Positions 35,128 through 44,146 of a stretch of DNA of 64,000 nt are shown one piece after another. The notes beneath the pieces were generated by a model, which was given only the letters and a program-made list of their open reading frames with translations, made no database searches and was not told the DNA's origin. The stretch covers positions 124,001 through 188,000 of the forward strand of contig CAWBNB010000014.1 in the NCBI GenBank assembly GCA_963789885.1, in the 5' to 3' direction. A program made the position numbers and the translations under genes. Origin of the DNA: DATEDA01 sp963789885. Its GTDB lineage: Bacteria > Pseudomonadota > Gammaproteobacteria > Burkholderiales > SG8-39. Every line of letters starts with the position of its first letter. Positions within the stretch are counted from its first letter, which is position 1.

Positions 35128-36279
35128 ATGGCAGAGCAACGGCTCGGCATCATCATGCACGGCGTCACCGGCCGGATGGGCGCGAACCAGCATCTTGCGC
35201 GCTCGATCGCGGCGATCCGCGCGCAGGGCGGCGTCGTGCTCAAGGACGGCACGCGCGTCATGCCCGACCCGATCTTGGTCGGGCGGCGGCTCGATGCGCT
35301 ACAGGCGCTTGCGAAGACGCACGGCGTCGAGCGCGTGAGCACCGACCTCGACCAGGCGCTCGCGAACAAGGCGGACACCGTCTTCTTCGACGCCGCCTCG
35401 ACCCAGCTGCGGCCGACACTGCTCAAGCGGGCGATCGCCGCCGGGAAGCACGTCTACTGCGAGAAGCCGACCGCGACCAATCTCGCCGAGGCGCTCGAGA
35501 TCTACCGCGCCGCGAAGAGCGCGGGCGTGAAGCAGGGCGTCGTGCAGGACAAGCTCTGGCTGCCGGGGCTTCTCAAGCTGAAGATGTTGATCGACTCCGG
35601 GTTCTTCGGACGCCTCCTCTCGGTGCGCGGGGAGTTCGGCTACTGGGTGTTCGAGGGCGACTGGCAGCCGGCGCAGCGGCCGTCGTGGAACTACCGCAAG
35701 GAGGACGGCGGCGGGATCATCCTCGACATGCTGTGCCACTGGCGCTACGTGCTCGACAACCTGTTCGGCGAGGTGCAGAGCGTGAGCTGCCTCGGCGCGA
35801 CGCACATCCCCGAACGGTGGGGCGAGGACGGCAGGGCGTACAAGGCGACGGCCGACGACGCGGCCTACGCGACCCTGCAGCTCGCCGGCGGCGTGATCGC
35901 GCACATGAACAGCTCGTGGACCGTGCGCGTGCGCCGCGACGATCTCCTTACGCTGCAGGTCGACGGCACGCTCGGCTCCGCGGTGGCCGGCCTGCAGAGG
36001 TGCTACGTCCAGCCGCGGGGCGCGACGCCGAAGCCGGTCTGGAACCCGGACGTGCCGCAGGCGATCGACTTCTTCGACACGTGGCAGGAAGTGCCGACCA
36101 ACGTCGCGTACGACAACGCGTTCAAGGCCGAGTGGGAGCTCTTCATCCGTCACCTGTGCGAGGACGCGCCGTTCCGCTGGGACCTGCGCGAGGGCGCCAA
36201 GGGCGTGCAGCTTGTCGACTGCGCACTGAAGAGCTGGGCCGAGCGGCGGTGGATCGACGTACCGAAGCTGGAGGGTTAG
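35128..36279 (+). CDS. Gfo/Idh/MocA family oxidoreductase
   Basis: A 383-residue two-domain dehydrogenase. The N-terminal Rossmann half includes GVTGRMGANQ and the family's cofactor-linked motif CEKPTATN near residue 114; the C-terminal half is an alpha/beta substrate domain. A TTAGGAG site precedes the ATG. The DUF993 gene starts ten bases after its stop. In other genomes these two families are often found with sugar phosphate isomerase/epimerase genes, as at 44946 here. It likely oxidises a sugar or cyclitol (inference). Confidence 0.88.
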   Translation: MAEQRLGIIMHGVTGRMGANQHLARSIAAIRAQGGVVLKDGTRVMPDPILVGRRLDALQALAKTHGVERVSTDLDQALANKADTVFFDAASTQLRPTLLKRAIAAGKHVYCEKPTATNLAEALEIYRAAKSAGVKQGVVQDKLWLPGLLKLKMLIDSGFFGRLLSVRGEFGYWVFEGDWQPAQRPSWNYRKEDGGGIILDMLCHWRYVLDNLFGEVQSVSCLGATHIPERWGEDGRAYKATADDAAYATLQLAGGVIAHMNSSWTVRVRRDDLLTLQVDGTLGSAVAGLQRCYVQPRGATPKPVWNPDVPQAIDFFDTWQEVPTNVAYDNAFKAEWELFIRHLCEDAPFRWDLREGAKGVQLVDCALKSWAERRWIDVPKLEG

Positions 36280-36289
36280 GAGAACGCAC

Positions 36290-37477
36290 ATGAACGCACC
36301 GCAGAAGCTCTCGCTCTCGATCAAGCTCCCGACCGCCGACCGGCGCCTCGAGACCTACGCACTCTCCGCTCCGCGCGACTTCCCGACGAAGCGGGCCCAG
36401 GCCTTCAACCGCGTTGCGTACGCCGCCGCGCACGTCGTGGCCGATCCGCTGTCGGCGAAGGACCCGTGGCTAGAGCCGGCGGTCGACTGGGATGCGACCA
36501 TCGCATTCCGCCGGCACCTCTGGGCGCTCGGCTTCGGCGTCGCCGAGGCGATGGACACCGCGCAGCGCGGCATGGGGCTCGACTGGGCCACTTCCCTCGA
36601 GCTGATCCGCCGCTCGATCGATGCCGCCCGCGACTTCCCGGGCGCGTTCCTCGCGAGCGGCGCCGGCACGGACCATCTCGCCCCCGGGCCGAAGGTCACG
36701 GTCAACGACGTGATCGCCGCCTACGAGCAGCAGTTCGCGGCGGTCGAGGCCGCCGGCGGGCGGATCATCATGATGGCGAGCCGCGCGCTCGCCGCGTGCA
36801 CCAACTCACCCGACGACTACTACCGGGTGTACACGAAGCTGCTGCGGCAGGCGAAGGAGCCGGTGATCATCCACTGGCTCGGCGAGATGTTCGACCCGGC
36901 GCTCGCCGGCTACTGGGGCTATGCCGATCACTACAAGGCGATGGAGGTCGCGCAGATGGTGATCAAGGCCAACGCCGCGAAGGTGGACGGCGTCAAGGTC
37001 TCGCTCCTCGACAAGCAGAAGGAGATCGACATGCGGCGCAGGCTCCCGGCGGGCGTGCGCATGTACACCGGCGACGACTTCAACTACGCCGAGCTGATCG
37101 AGGGCGACGAGAAAGGCTACTCGGACGCGCTGCTCGGGATCTTCGATGCGATCGCGCCGGCGGCGTCCGCTGCGCTTTCGTCGCTCGCGGCCGGCGATCG
37201 CGGGCGCTTCCACGAGATCCTCGCGCCGACGGTGCCGCTGTCGCGCCACATTTTCGGTGCGCCGACGCGGTTCTACAAAACGGGCGTCGTGTTCCTCGCC
37301 TGGCTGAACGGGCACCAGGACCACTTCGTGATGGTCGGCGGCCAGCAGAGCACGCGCGGCATCCTGCATCTCGCCGATGCGTTCCGGCTCGCCGATCGCG
37401 CCGGTCTCCTGCGGGATCCCGAGCATGCCGTGCGCCGCATGCGCGAGCTGCTCGCGGTCCACGGCGTAGAAGGCTGA
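36290..37477 (+). CDS. DUF993 family protein
   Basis: A 395-residue protein of the uncharacterised DUF993 family, a TIM-barrel group distantly related to dihydrodipicolinate synthases. Visible elements are GAGTDHLAPG, GGRIIMMASRALAA, IIHWLGEMFDPALAGYWG and a lysine-bearing VDGVKVSLLDKQKE that could supply a Schiff-base lysine. It follows a Gfo/Idh gene with a TTAGGAG site and is probably co-expressed. A retro-aldol or dehydratase-like step on an oxidised sugar is a reasonable guess only. Confidence 0.85.
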   Translation: MNAPQKLSLSIKLPTADRRLETYALSAPRDFPTKRAQAFNRVAYAAAHVVADPLSAKDPWLEPAVDWDATIAFRRHLWALGFGVAEAMDTAQRGMGLDWATSLELIRRSIDAARDFPGAFLASGAGTDHLAPGPKVTVNDVIAAYEQQFAAVEAAGGRIIMMASRALAACTNSPDDYYRVYTKLLRQAKEPVIIHWLGEMFDPALAGYWGYADHYKAMEVAQMVIKANAAKVDGVKVSLLDKQKEIDMRRRLPAGVRMYTGDDFNYAELIEGDEKGYSDALLGIFDAIAPAASAALSSLAAGDRGRFHEILAPTVPLSRHIFGAPTRFYKTGVVFLAWLNGHQDHFVMVGGQQSTRGILHLADAFRLADRAGLLRDPEHAVRRMRELLAVHGVEG

Positions 37478-37489
37478 AAGGCCGGGCTG

Positions 37490-38413
37490 ATGCGCATCGT
37501 TTCGCTCCTGCCGAGCGCGACCGAGATCGTCTGCGCGGTGGGCCTGCGCGATGCTCTCGTCGGGCGCTCGCACGAGTGCGACTTTCCGCCCGGGGTCGAG
37601 CGATTGCCGGCGTTGTGCGAGCCGAAGGTGCACATCCACGGCGCGAGCGGCGCGATCGACCGCGAAGTGCGCAAGCTCGTTGCCGACGGGCTCTCGGTCT
37701 ACCGCGTGGACGCGGAGCGGCTGCGCGCGCTTGCGCCCGACGTGATCGTCACGCAGACGCAGTGCGAGGTCTGCGCGGTGAGCGAGGCGGACGTCGTCGC
37801 GGCGACCTGCGACTGGGCAGGGAGCGGCGTGCGCATCATCTCGCTCGCTCCCGCGCGCCTCGATGACGTGCTCGCGGACATCGAACGCGTCGCTGCCGCG
37901 CTCGGTGTTTCCGAGCGCGGCAGCGCCGTCGTCGCGACCCTGCGTGCCCGACTTGCGGCGCTCGCGGCGCGCACCCGCGACCTTCCGCGGCCGACGATCG
38001 CGTGCATCGAATGGCTCGATCCGCTGATGGCGGCGGGCAACTGGGTGCCGGAGCTCGTGGCGCTCGCCGGCGGCCGCAACCTCTTCGGCGCCGCCGGCGA
38101 GCACTCGCCCTGCCTCGAATGGGACGCCGTGCGCGCCGCCGACCCGGACGTGATCGTCGCGATGCCCTGCGGCTTCGACATCGCCCGCGCCCGCGGCGAG
38201 ATGGCCTCGCTCGAGCGGCTACCGGGCTGGGACGCCTTGCGCGCGGTCCGCACGGGGCGCGTCGCGGTCGTCGACGGCCATCAGTACTTCAACCGCCCCG
38301 GCCCGCGGCTCGTCGAATCCGCCGAGATCCTCGCCGAGATCCTGCATCCCCGCGTTTTGGACTTCGGTCATCGGGGCGAAGGTTGGGCGGCGCACGAGAC
38401 GGTGACTGCGTGA
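37490..38413 (+). CDS. BtuF-like cobalamin/periplasmic-binding-fold protein without signal peptide
   Basis: A 307-residue protein with the BtuF/FhuD helical-backbone fold: RIVSLLPSATEIVCAVGL at the N terminus, LAPDVIVTQTQCEVC, and CIEWLDPLMAAGNWVPE. Unlike true transport receptors it has no signal peptide, so it is expected in the cytoplasm; soluble relatives are widespread and unexplained. Its stop codon overlaps the ATG of the CoA-transferase gene, tying it to the acyl-CoA genes that follow. A cofactor-handling role is possible. Confidence 0.8.
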   Translation: MRIVSLLPSATEIVCAVGLRDALVGRSHECDFPPGVERLPALCEPKVHIHGASGAIDREVRKLVADGLSVYRVDAERLRALAPDVIVTQTQCEVCAVSEADVVAATCDWAGSGVRIISLAPARLDDVLADIERVAAALGVSERGSAVVATLRARLAALAARTRDLPRPTIACIEWLDPLMAAGNWVPELVALAGGRNLFGAAGEHSPCLEWDAVRAADPDVIVAMPCGFDIARARGEMASLERLPGWDALRAVRTGRVAVVDGHQYFNRPGPRLVESAEILAEILHPRVLDFGHRGEGWAAHETVTA

Positions 38414-40002
38414 TGCGATCGAAGGTCGTTTCCTTCGAAGAAGCCGCGCGCCTGATCCCCGACGGCGCGGTCGTCGCGGGGAGCTCGTCATCGGGGCTCG
38501 CCTGCCCGGACCGGATGCTGGCCGCGATCGGCGAGCGCTTCGCGCGCGAGGGCCGGCCGCGCGACCTCACGTTCTTCCTCCCGATCGCCGCCGGCGACAT
38601 GTACGGCATCAAGGGGATCGACCACGTCGCTCGCAGGGGCCTGCTGAAGACGGTAATCGCCGGCTCCTATCCGAGCGGGCCGTCGTCGATGGAGTCGCCC
38701 GCGATCTGGCAGATGATCGCGGCGAACGAGGTCGCCGCGTACAACGTGCCGTCGGGCATTCTCTTCGACATGTGCCGCGAAGCGGCCGCGCGGCGCGCCG
38801 GCGTGATGACGCGCGTCGGGCTGGACACGTTCGTCGACCCGCGGCGCAACGGCTGCAAGATGAACGACGCCGCGCGCGCGGATATCGTCAAGCTCGTCGC
38901 GTTCGACGGCAGCGAATGGCTCCACTTCCCGAACGTCTACCCGCAGGTCGCGATCGTCCGAGGGACGACGGCCGACGAGGCGGGCAACCTGTCGATGGAG
39001 CACGAGGGCGCCTACCTCGGCGTGCTCGACGTCGCGCTCGCGGCTAGGAACTCGGGCGGCATCGTGATTGCGCAGGTGAAGCGCACCGTCGCGCGCGGCG
39101 CGATCCCGGCGCAACGCGCGTACGTGCCGTCGACGCTCGTCGACTACGTCGTCGTCGACCCGGACCAGATGCAGGCCACGCAGACGCCATACGATCCGGC
39201 GATCTCGGGCGAGGCGCGGCGGCCGCTCGCCGAGTTCGAGCGCGTGGCGTGGAGCGCGGAGAAGGTGATCGCGCGGCGGGCGGCGATGGAGCTCGCCCAG
39301 GGCGACGCGGTGAATCTCGGTTTCGGCATCTCGCCGCTCGTACCCGGGATCCTGCTCGAGGAAGGGCTCGCGGACGCGGTCACCTGGACGGTGGAGCAGG
39401 GGCCGGTCGGCGGCGTGCCGCTCACCGGTTTCGTCTTCGGCTGCTCGGCGAACGCCGAGTCGATCCTGCCTTCCCCCTACCAGTTCATCTACTACCAGGG
39501 GGCGGGCGAGGACGTCGGGCTCCTCTCGTTCATGGAGGTCGGACGCGACGGCAGCGTGAACGTGTCGCGGCTCTCGTCGAAGCCGCACGTCACCGCCGGC
39601 TGCGGCGGCTTCGTCGACATCACCGCGCACGCGCGGAAGCTCGTCTTCTCCGGCTTCTTCCGCGCGGCCGGCCTCGAGCTCGATCTGGCGGGCGGCAGGC
39701 TGACGATCCGGAAGGAAGGGAAGTTCGCCAAGTTCGTGCCCGAGGTCGAGCACGTCACCTTCTCCGGCCGCCGCGCGCGCGAGCAGAAGCAGGACATCAC
39801 ATACGTCACCGAGCGGTGCGTGATCCGTCTGCTCGACGCCGGGCTGACGGTGACGGAGATCGCGCCCGGCGTCGACCTCCAGCGCGACGTGCTCGCGCAG
39901 GCCGGGATCGAGCTGAAGGTTGCGCCGGTGACGAAGACGATGGACGTTCGCCTCTTCCGGCCCGAGCCGATGAACCTCGCGCTCGCTCCATCGCGCCGAT
40001 GA
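38413..40002 (+). CDS. Acyl-CoA:carboxylate CoA-transferase (YdiF/PCT-like)
   Basis: A 529-residue class I CoA-transferase with both halves fused, as in YdiF or propionate CoA-transferase. The glutamate that forms the CoA thioester is E328 in TVEQGPVGGVP, close to E333 of E. coli YdiF. The ATG at 38413 overlaps the previous stop (TGATG). It would activate a carboxylate by swapping CoA, feeding the MaoC hydratase and crotonase encoded immediately downstream with overlapping ends. Confidence 0.9.
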   Translation: MRSKVVSFEEAARLIPDGAVVAGSSSSGLACPDRMLAAIGERFAREGRPRDLTFFLPIAAGDMYGIKGIDHVARRGLLKTVIAGSYPSGPSSMESPAIWQMIAANEVAAYNVPSGILFDMCREAAARRAGVMTRVGLDTFVDPRRNGCKMNDAARADIVKLVAFDGSEWLHFPNVYPQVAIVRGTTADEAGNLSMEHEGAYLGVLDVALAARNSGGIVIAQVKRTVARGAIPAQRAYVPSTLVDYVVVDPDQMQATQTPYDPAISGEARRPLAEFERVAWSAEKVIARRAAMELAQGDAVNLGFGISPLVPGILLEEGLADAVTWTVEQGPVGGVPLTGFVFGCSANAESILPSPYQFIYYQGAGEDVGLLSFMEVGRDGSVNVSRLSSKPHVTAGCGGFVDITAHARKLVFSGFFRAAGLELDLAGGRLTIRKEGKFAKFVPEVEHVTFSGRRAREQKQDITYVTERCVIRLLDAGLTVTEIAPGVDLQRDVLAQAGIELKVAPVTKTMDVRLFRPEPMNLALAPSRR

Positions 40003-40454
40003 ATCCCGGCCTCAACTGGTACGAAGACTGCGCGGTCGGCGACTCGTTCACGACCGGCGGCATCGTCGTGACCGAGAGCCTGATCCAGGGCTTCGCCGGC
40101 ATCTCCGGCGACCATTTCGATCTGCACGTCGACGACGAGTTCGCGCGCGGCCTCGGCTTCACCGGGCGCGTCGCGCACGGCATCCTCGGCCTCGCGCTCA
40201 CCGACGGCTTGAAGAACCGCGCCGAGTACCGGTTTCGCGCCGTCGCCTCGCTCGGCTGGAACTGGAAGTTCACCGGCGCGATCCTCGTCGGCGACCGGAT
40301 CCGGGCGGTGGTGAGCGTCCAGGCGAGGCGGGAGACGAAGCGTCCCGACCGCGGCATCCTCACGCTCGCATTCGAGGTGAAGAATCAACGCGGTGAGGTC
40401 GTGCAGCAAGGCACGAACGAACTGATGGTGCTGCGGCGACCCGCGTCGTCATGA
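39999..40454 (+). CDS. MaoC family (R)-specific enoyl-CoA hydratase
   Basis: A 151-residue hot-dog-fold protein with the hydratase-2 catalytic pair in SGDHFDLHVDDEFA (Asp and His) and the RVAHGILGLAL helix. It overlaps the CoA-transferase stop by four bases and the crotonase start by four bases, so three acyl-CoA enzymes are made together. It hydrates or dehydrates an acyl-CoA. Confidence 0.88.
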   Translation: MNPGLNWYEDCAVGDSFTTGGIVVTESLIQGFAGISGDHFDLHVDDEFARGLGFTGRVAHGILGLALTDGLKNRAEYRFRAVASLGWNWKFTGAILVGDRIRAVVSVQARRETKRPDRGILTLAFEVKNQRGEVVQQGTNELMVLRRPASS

Positions 40455-41227
40455 GCGCCAACCTCCGCCTGACCGTCGACGGCGCGATCGCGACCATCAC
40501 GCTCGAGCGCGCCGACAAGCTGAACGCGCTCACGATGGCAATGCTCGAGGCGCTCGAGGCGGCATGCGCGACGATCGATCGCAATACGACGGTGCGCGCC
40601 GTGATCGTCGCCTCGGGCTCCGAAAAGGCGTTCTGTGCAGGCGCCGACATCCTCGAATGGTCCCCGCTCGGCGGTGTTGGCATGTGGCAACGCTGGATCC
40701 GCGACGGGCATCGCGCGTTCGACCGGCTCGCGCGGCTGCGCCAGCCGACGATCGCCGCGATCGGCGGCATCGCCTACGGCGGCGGGCTCGAGCTCGCGCT
40801 CGCCTGCGATCTCCGGATCGCCGCCGCGGGCGCGCGATTCGCGTTTCCCGAGGTCACCATCGGCGCCGTGCCCGGCTGGGCGGGATCGCAGCGTCTGCCG
40901 CGCGTGATCGGCGCCGGCCGTGCCAAGCAGATGATCCTCGCGGGCGAGCCGATCGACGCCGCCACGGCGGCGAGCTGGGGTCTCGTCAACGAGGTCGTGT
41001 CGGCCGATCGCCTGGCGATCCGGGCGCTTGAGTTGGCGCGCCGCATCGCCGAGAATGCGCCGACCGCGGTCCAGGCGTCGAAGCAGCTCGTCGACGCGGC
41101 CGCGGGCGAGGGGCTCGCCACCGCGCTAGAAGCGCTCGCGGCGGGGCTCGCCGCCTCGACCGAGGATGCCCGCGAAGGAATCGCGGCGTTCCGCGGCAAG
41201 CGGAAGCCGGACTACACCGGGAAATGA
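40451..41227 (+). CDS. Enoyl-CoA hydratase/isomerase (crotonase family)
   Basis: A 258-residue crotonase. The oxyanion-hole segment FCAGADI is at residues 61-67, the second at AYGGGLELALACD, and both hydratase glutamates are present at E114 and E134 (FPEVTIGAVPGWAGSQRL). It is therefore probably a true hydratase rather than only an isomerase. It ends the CoA-transferase/MaoC/crotonase trio, and a TRAP transporter operon starts 25 bases later. Confidence 0.9.
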   Translation: MSANLRLTVDGAIATITLERADKLNALTMAMLEALEAACATIDRNTTVRAVIVASGSEKAFCAGADILEWSPLGGVGMWQRWIRDGHRAFDRLARLRQPTIAAIGGIAYGGGLELALACDLRIAAAGARFAFPEVTIGAVPGWAGSQRLPRVIGAGRAKQMILAGEPIDAATAASWGLVNEVVSADRLAIRALELARRIAENAPTAVQASKQLVDAAAGEGLATALEALAAGLAASTEDAREGIAAFRGKRKPDYTGK

Positions 41228-41252
41228 CCGGAGTTATCACCAAGGAGGAGAC

Positions 41253-42245
41253 ATGAAACGCAGAGAGTTCCTTTCGACCGTCGCCGCGGGCGCCGCCGCG
41301 GCGGCGCTGCCGGCCGCCGCCCAGGGGCAGGCGATCACGCTGAACGGTGCGGTGCAGTTCAACGACGATCACGCTTTCACCAAGGCGCTGGTGCGGTTCG
41401 AGGAGCTGGTCAAGAAGTACTACGGCAAGCCGATCAACTTCACGTTGCACAAGAACAGCTCCCTCGGCCTCGAGAAGCAGTACTTCGAGTACATGGCGCA
41501 GGGCAAGGCGGTCGACTACGCGATCGTCTCGCCGGCGCACATGTCGACCTTCTCCAAGGCCGCGCCGTTCATCGACGCGCCGTTCCTGTTCCGCGACCTC
41601 AACCACTGGAACAAGGTGCTCGACGCGGACGTCCTCAAGCCGGTCGCCGACGAGATCAACCAGAAGGCCGAGGTGATGCTGATCGGCTACGCCGGCGGCG
41701 GCGTGCGCAACATCTTCGCCAACAAGCCGGTGCGCAACCTCCAGGAGATGAAGGGCCTCAAGGTCCGCGTCCAGGGCGCGCCGATCTGGAGCAAGACCTT
41801 CCAGGCTGCGGGCATGGCGCCGACGGTCATCGCCTACAACGAGGTCTACAACGCGATCCAGAACGGCGTCATCCAGGCGGGCGAGAACGAGGCCGCCGGC
41901 GTCGAGGCGATGAAGTTCTACGAGGTCGGGCCGAACCTGAACATGACCGAGCACGCGATCACCATCCGGCCGCTCTGCTTCTCGACCAAGACGCTCAACA
42001 AGCTGCCGAAAGATCTCCAGGCCGCGATCGTCAAGGCGGGCAAGGAGGCCGGCGCCTACGGCCGCCAGGTCGAGTCGAGCGAGGACGCGCAGAAGCTCGA
42101 CGCGCTCGAGAAGGCCGGCAAGCTGAAGCGCATCCCGTTCGCCGACCGGGCGCAGATGAAGAAGCTCGTGGATCCGGTGATGGTGGAGTACGCGAAGGAG
42201 ATCGGCGCCGCGGAGCTCCTGGTGAAGATCAACAGCATCAAGTAG
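41253..42245 (+). CDS. dctP: TRAP transporter substrate-binding protein (DctP family)
   Basis: A 330-residue periplasmic receptor. The N terminus MKRREFLSTVAAGAAAAALP is a twin-arginine-type signal (RREFL), so export may be by Tat. The mature protein contains KGLKVRVQGAPIWSKTFQAAG and YNEVYNAIQNGVIQAGENE, the conserved DctP carboxylate-binding region with its arginine. The site CAAGGAGGAG precedes the start. It delivers an organic acid to the DctQ/DctM pair downstream. Confidence 0.93.
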   Translation: MKRREFLSTVAAGAAAAALPAAAQGQAITLNGAVQFNDDHAFTKALVRFEELVKKYYGKPINFTLHKNSSLGLEKQYFEYMAQGKAVDYAIVSPAHMSTFSKAAPFIDAPFLFRDLNHWNKVLDADVLKPVADEINQKAEVMLIGYAGGGVRNIFANKPVRNLQEMKGLKVRVQGAPIWSKTFQAAGMAPTVIAYNEVYNAIQNGVIQAGENEAAGVEAMKFYEVGPNLNMTEHAITIRPLCFSTKTLNKLPKDLQAAIVKAGKEAGAYGRQVESSEDAQKLDALEKAGKLKRIPFADRAQMKKLVDPVMVEYAKEIGAAELLVKINSIK

Positions 42246-42256
42246 CCGAAGCGTCT

Positions 42257-42297
42257 TGCGGGCCGGCGGGCGGAACACCCGCCGGCCCGCACGTTTT
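42257..42297 (+). terminator. Strong stem-loop between dctP and dctQ
   Basis: A perfect 14-base-pair stem (42257-42270 with 42278-42291) and a 7-base loop are followed by CGTTTTC. It looks like a leaky intrinsic terminator between the receptor and the membrane subunits, which would give excess DctP over DctQM, a common stoichiometric device in binding-protein systems. Confidence 0.65.
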
Positions 42298-42311
42298 CTG
42301 CAGGGAGGAGC

Positions 42312-42827
42312 ATGTCCGACGCAACGTCCGCCGCGCGGAGCCGCTGGCGCCGCTTCACCGCCTGGTACGCCTGGGCGCTCTCGTGGCTGCTCGTCGTCTC
42401 GGTCGCGATCCTGATCATTCCGGTCAGCCTGCAGATCTTCTCGCGCTACACCGAGCTGATCCCGTCCTACATCTGGACCGAGGAGATGGCCCGTTTTCTC
42501 TTCATCTGGTCGATCATGATCGGCGCGATGCTCGGCATTCGCGAGGGCACGCACTTCGACGTCGACATCTGGCCGCAGCTCGGCCCGCGCGGCGCGGCGA
42601 CGCTGCGCATCGTCAGCGGGTTCGCGGTGCTCGCGCTTGCGCTGGTCTTCCTCTGGTTCGGCATCGAGTTCACCCGGTTCGCCTGGAACCGCATCTCGGA
42701 GCTCGCCGAACTGCCGCTGTGGCTCATCCACATCGCCTGGCCGCTCGCCGGCGCGACCTGGCTCGTCTTCCAGGGCGAGCGGATGGTCGACGACTTCGGC
42801 GTGCTCGCCGGCGGACGGACCGCGTGA
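42312..42827 (+). CDS. dctQ: TRAP transporter small permease (DctQ)
   Basis: A 171-residue protein with four hydrophobic segments and the DctQ-type IWTEEMARFLFIWSIMIGAM motif around residue 55. It starts after GGGAGGAG, downstream of the dctP hairpin, and its stop overlaps the GTG of dctM. It forms the membrane complex with DctM. Confidence 0.92.
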   Translation: MSDATSAARSRWRRFTAWYAWALSWLLVVSVAILIIPVSLQIFSRYTELIPSYIWTEEMARFLFIWSIMIGAMLGIREGTHFDVDIWPQLGPRGAATLRIVSGFAVLALALVFLWFGIEFTRFAWNRISELAELPLWLIHIAWPLAGATWLVFQGERMVDDFGVLAGGRTA

Positions 42828-44146
42828 TCGGCGCCGCGTCGTTCTCGCCCGGAGAGGCGAGCCTCATCCTGTTCGGCGTGTTCTTCGGGCTGATCGCGCT
42901 GCGGGTGCCGGTCGCGTTCGCACTCGGCCTCGCCTGCCTGCCGATGCTCGTCGTCGAGGAGCATCTCTCGCCGATGACGCTCGTGCAGGAGACCTTCAAC
43001 GCCTACAACTCGTTCATCCTGCTCGCGGTGCCGTTCTTCCTGCTGACCGCGAACCTGATGAACGTCGGCGGCATCACCGACCGCCTCGTGCTCCTGTCGC
43101 GCACCATGGTCGGGCACTTCCCGGGCTCGCTCGCGCAGATGAACGTGGTGCTGTCGATCTTCTTCGCCGGCATCTCGGGGTCTTCGACCGCAGACGCCGC
43201 GAGCCAGGGCAAGATCTTCATCGAGGCGCAGGTCAAGGAAGGCTACGACCGCAGCTTCTCGATCGCGATCACCGCCGTGTCGGCGGTGCTGGCGGTGATC
43301 ATCCCGCCGTCGATCCTGATGATCGTCTGGGGCGGCGTGCTCACCGTGTCGATCGGCGCGCTGTTCCTCGCCGGCGTCATCCCCGGCCTCCTGATCGGGC
43401 TGGTGCAGATGGCCACGGTGCACATCTACGCCAAGCTGAGGAACTACCCGACCTATCCCCGCTCCACCTTCCGCGAGTTCCTGAAGGCGGCGGTGGTGTC
43501 GGTGCCGGCGCTGATGACGCCGTTCATCATCATCGGCGGCAAGATCTTCGGCTGGTTCACCGCGACCGAGTCGGCGTGCATCGCGGTGCTCTACGCCGGG
43601 TTTCTTTCGCTACTCATCTACCGGGAGATAGATCTCAAGGGACTGCACCAGGCGCTTCTCGACACCGGGAAGTTCTCCGGGATCGCCCTCTTCTGCGTCG
43701 GCACCGCCTCGGCGTTCGGCTGGATGCTCGCCTACTACGAGATCCCCAAGGTGCTGCTCGCGGGCGTCCAGTCCTGGGGCATGGGGTTGGTCGCCACCGG
43801 GTTCTTCATCGCCGGCGCGTTCCTGGTGGTCGGTTGCTTTCTCGACGCGATACCGGCGATCATCATCGTCGGCACCATCCTCGAACCGCTCGCGAAAGCG
43901 GTGCACATGGACCCGGTGCACTTCGCGATGGTCGGCATCGTGTCGCTCGCGTTCGGACTGGTGACGCCGCCCTATGGCCTGTGCCTGATGATATCGTGCG
44001 CGATCGGGAAGATGCGCCTGTTCGACGTCCTGAAGGATGTGATCATCATGCTGCTGCCGATGCTCGGCGTGCTCGCACTGCTGATCGTGTGGCCGGACGT
44101 CGCGCTCTGGCTGCCGCGGCAGATCTCGCCCGAGTTCCTGAAGTGA
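42824..44146 (+). CDS. dctM: TRAP transporter large permease (DctM)
   Basis: A 440-residue membrane protein with about twelve hydrophobic segments and the DctM signatures VPFFLLTANLMNVGGITDRL and FFAGISGSSTADAASQG, plus a C-terminal LVTPPYGLCLMI. The start codon is GTG at 42824, overlapping dctQ. It is the ion-coupled transport subunit. Its stop overlaps the start of the AroE-like gene, binding transport and metabolism in one transcript. Confidence 0.94.
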   Translation: MIGAASFSPGEASLILFGVFFGLIALRVPVAFALGLACLPMLVVEEHLSPMTLVQETFNAYNSFILLAVPFFLLTANLMNVGGITDRLVLLSRTMVGHFPGSLAQMNVVLSIFFAGISGSSTADAASQGKIFIEAQVKEGYDRSFSIAITAVSAVLAVIIPPSILMIVWGGVLTVSIGALFLAGVIPGLLIGLVQMATVHIYAKLRNYPTYPRSTFREFLKAAVVSVPALMTPFIIIGGKIFGWFTATESACIAVLYAGFLSLLIYREIDLKGLHQALLDTGKFSGIALFCVGTASAFGWMLAYYEIPKVLLAGVQSWGMGLVATGFFIAGAFLVVGCFLDAIPAIIIVGTILEPLAKAVHMDPVHFAMVGIVSLAFGLVTPPYGLCLMISCAIGKMRLFDVLKDVIIMLLPMLGVLALLIVWPDVALWLPRQISPEFLK

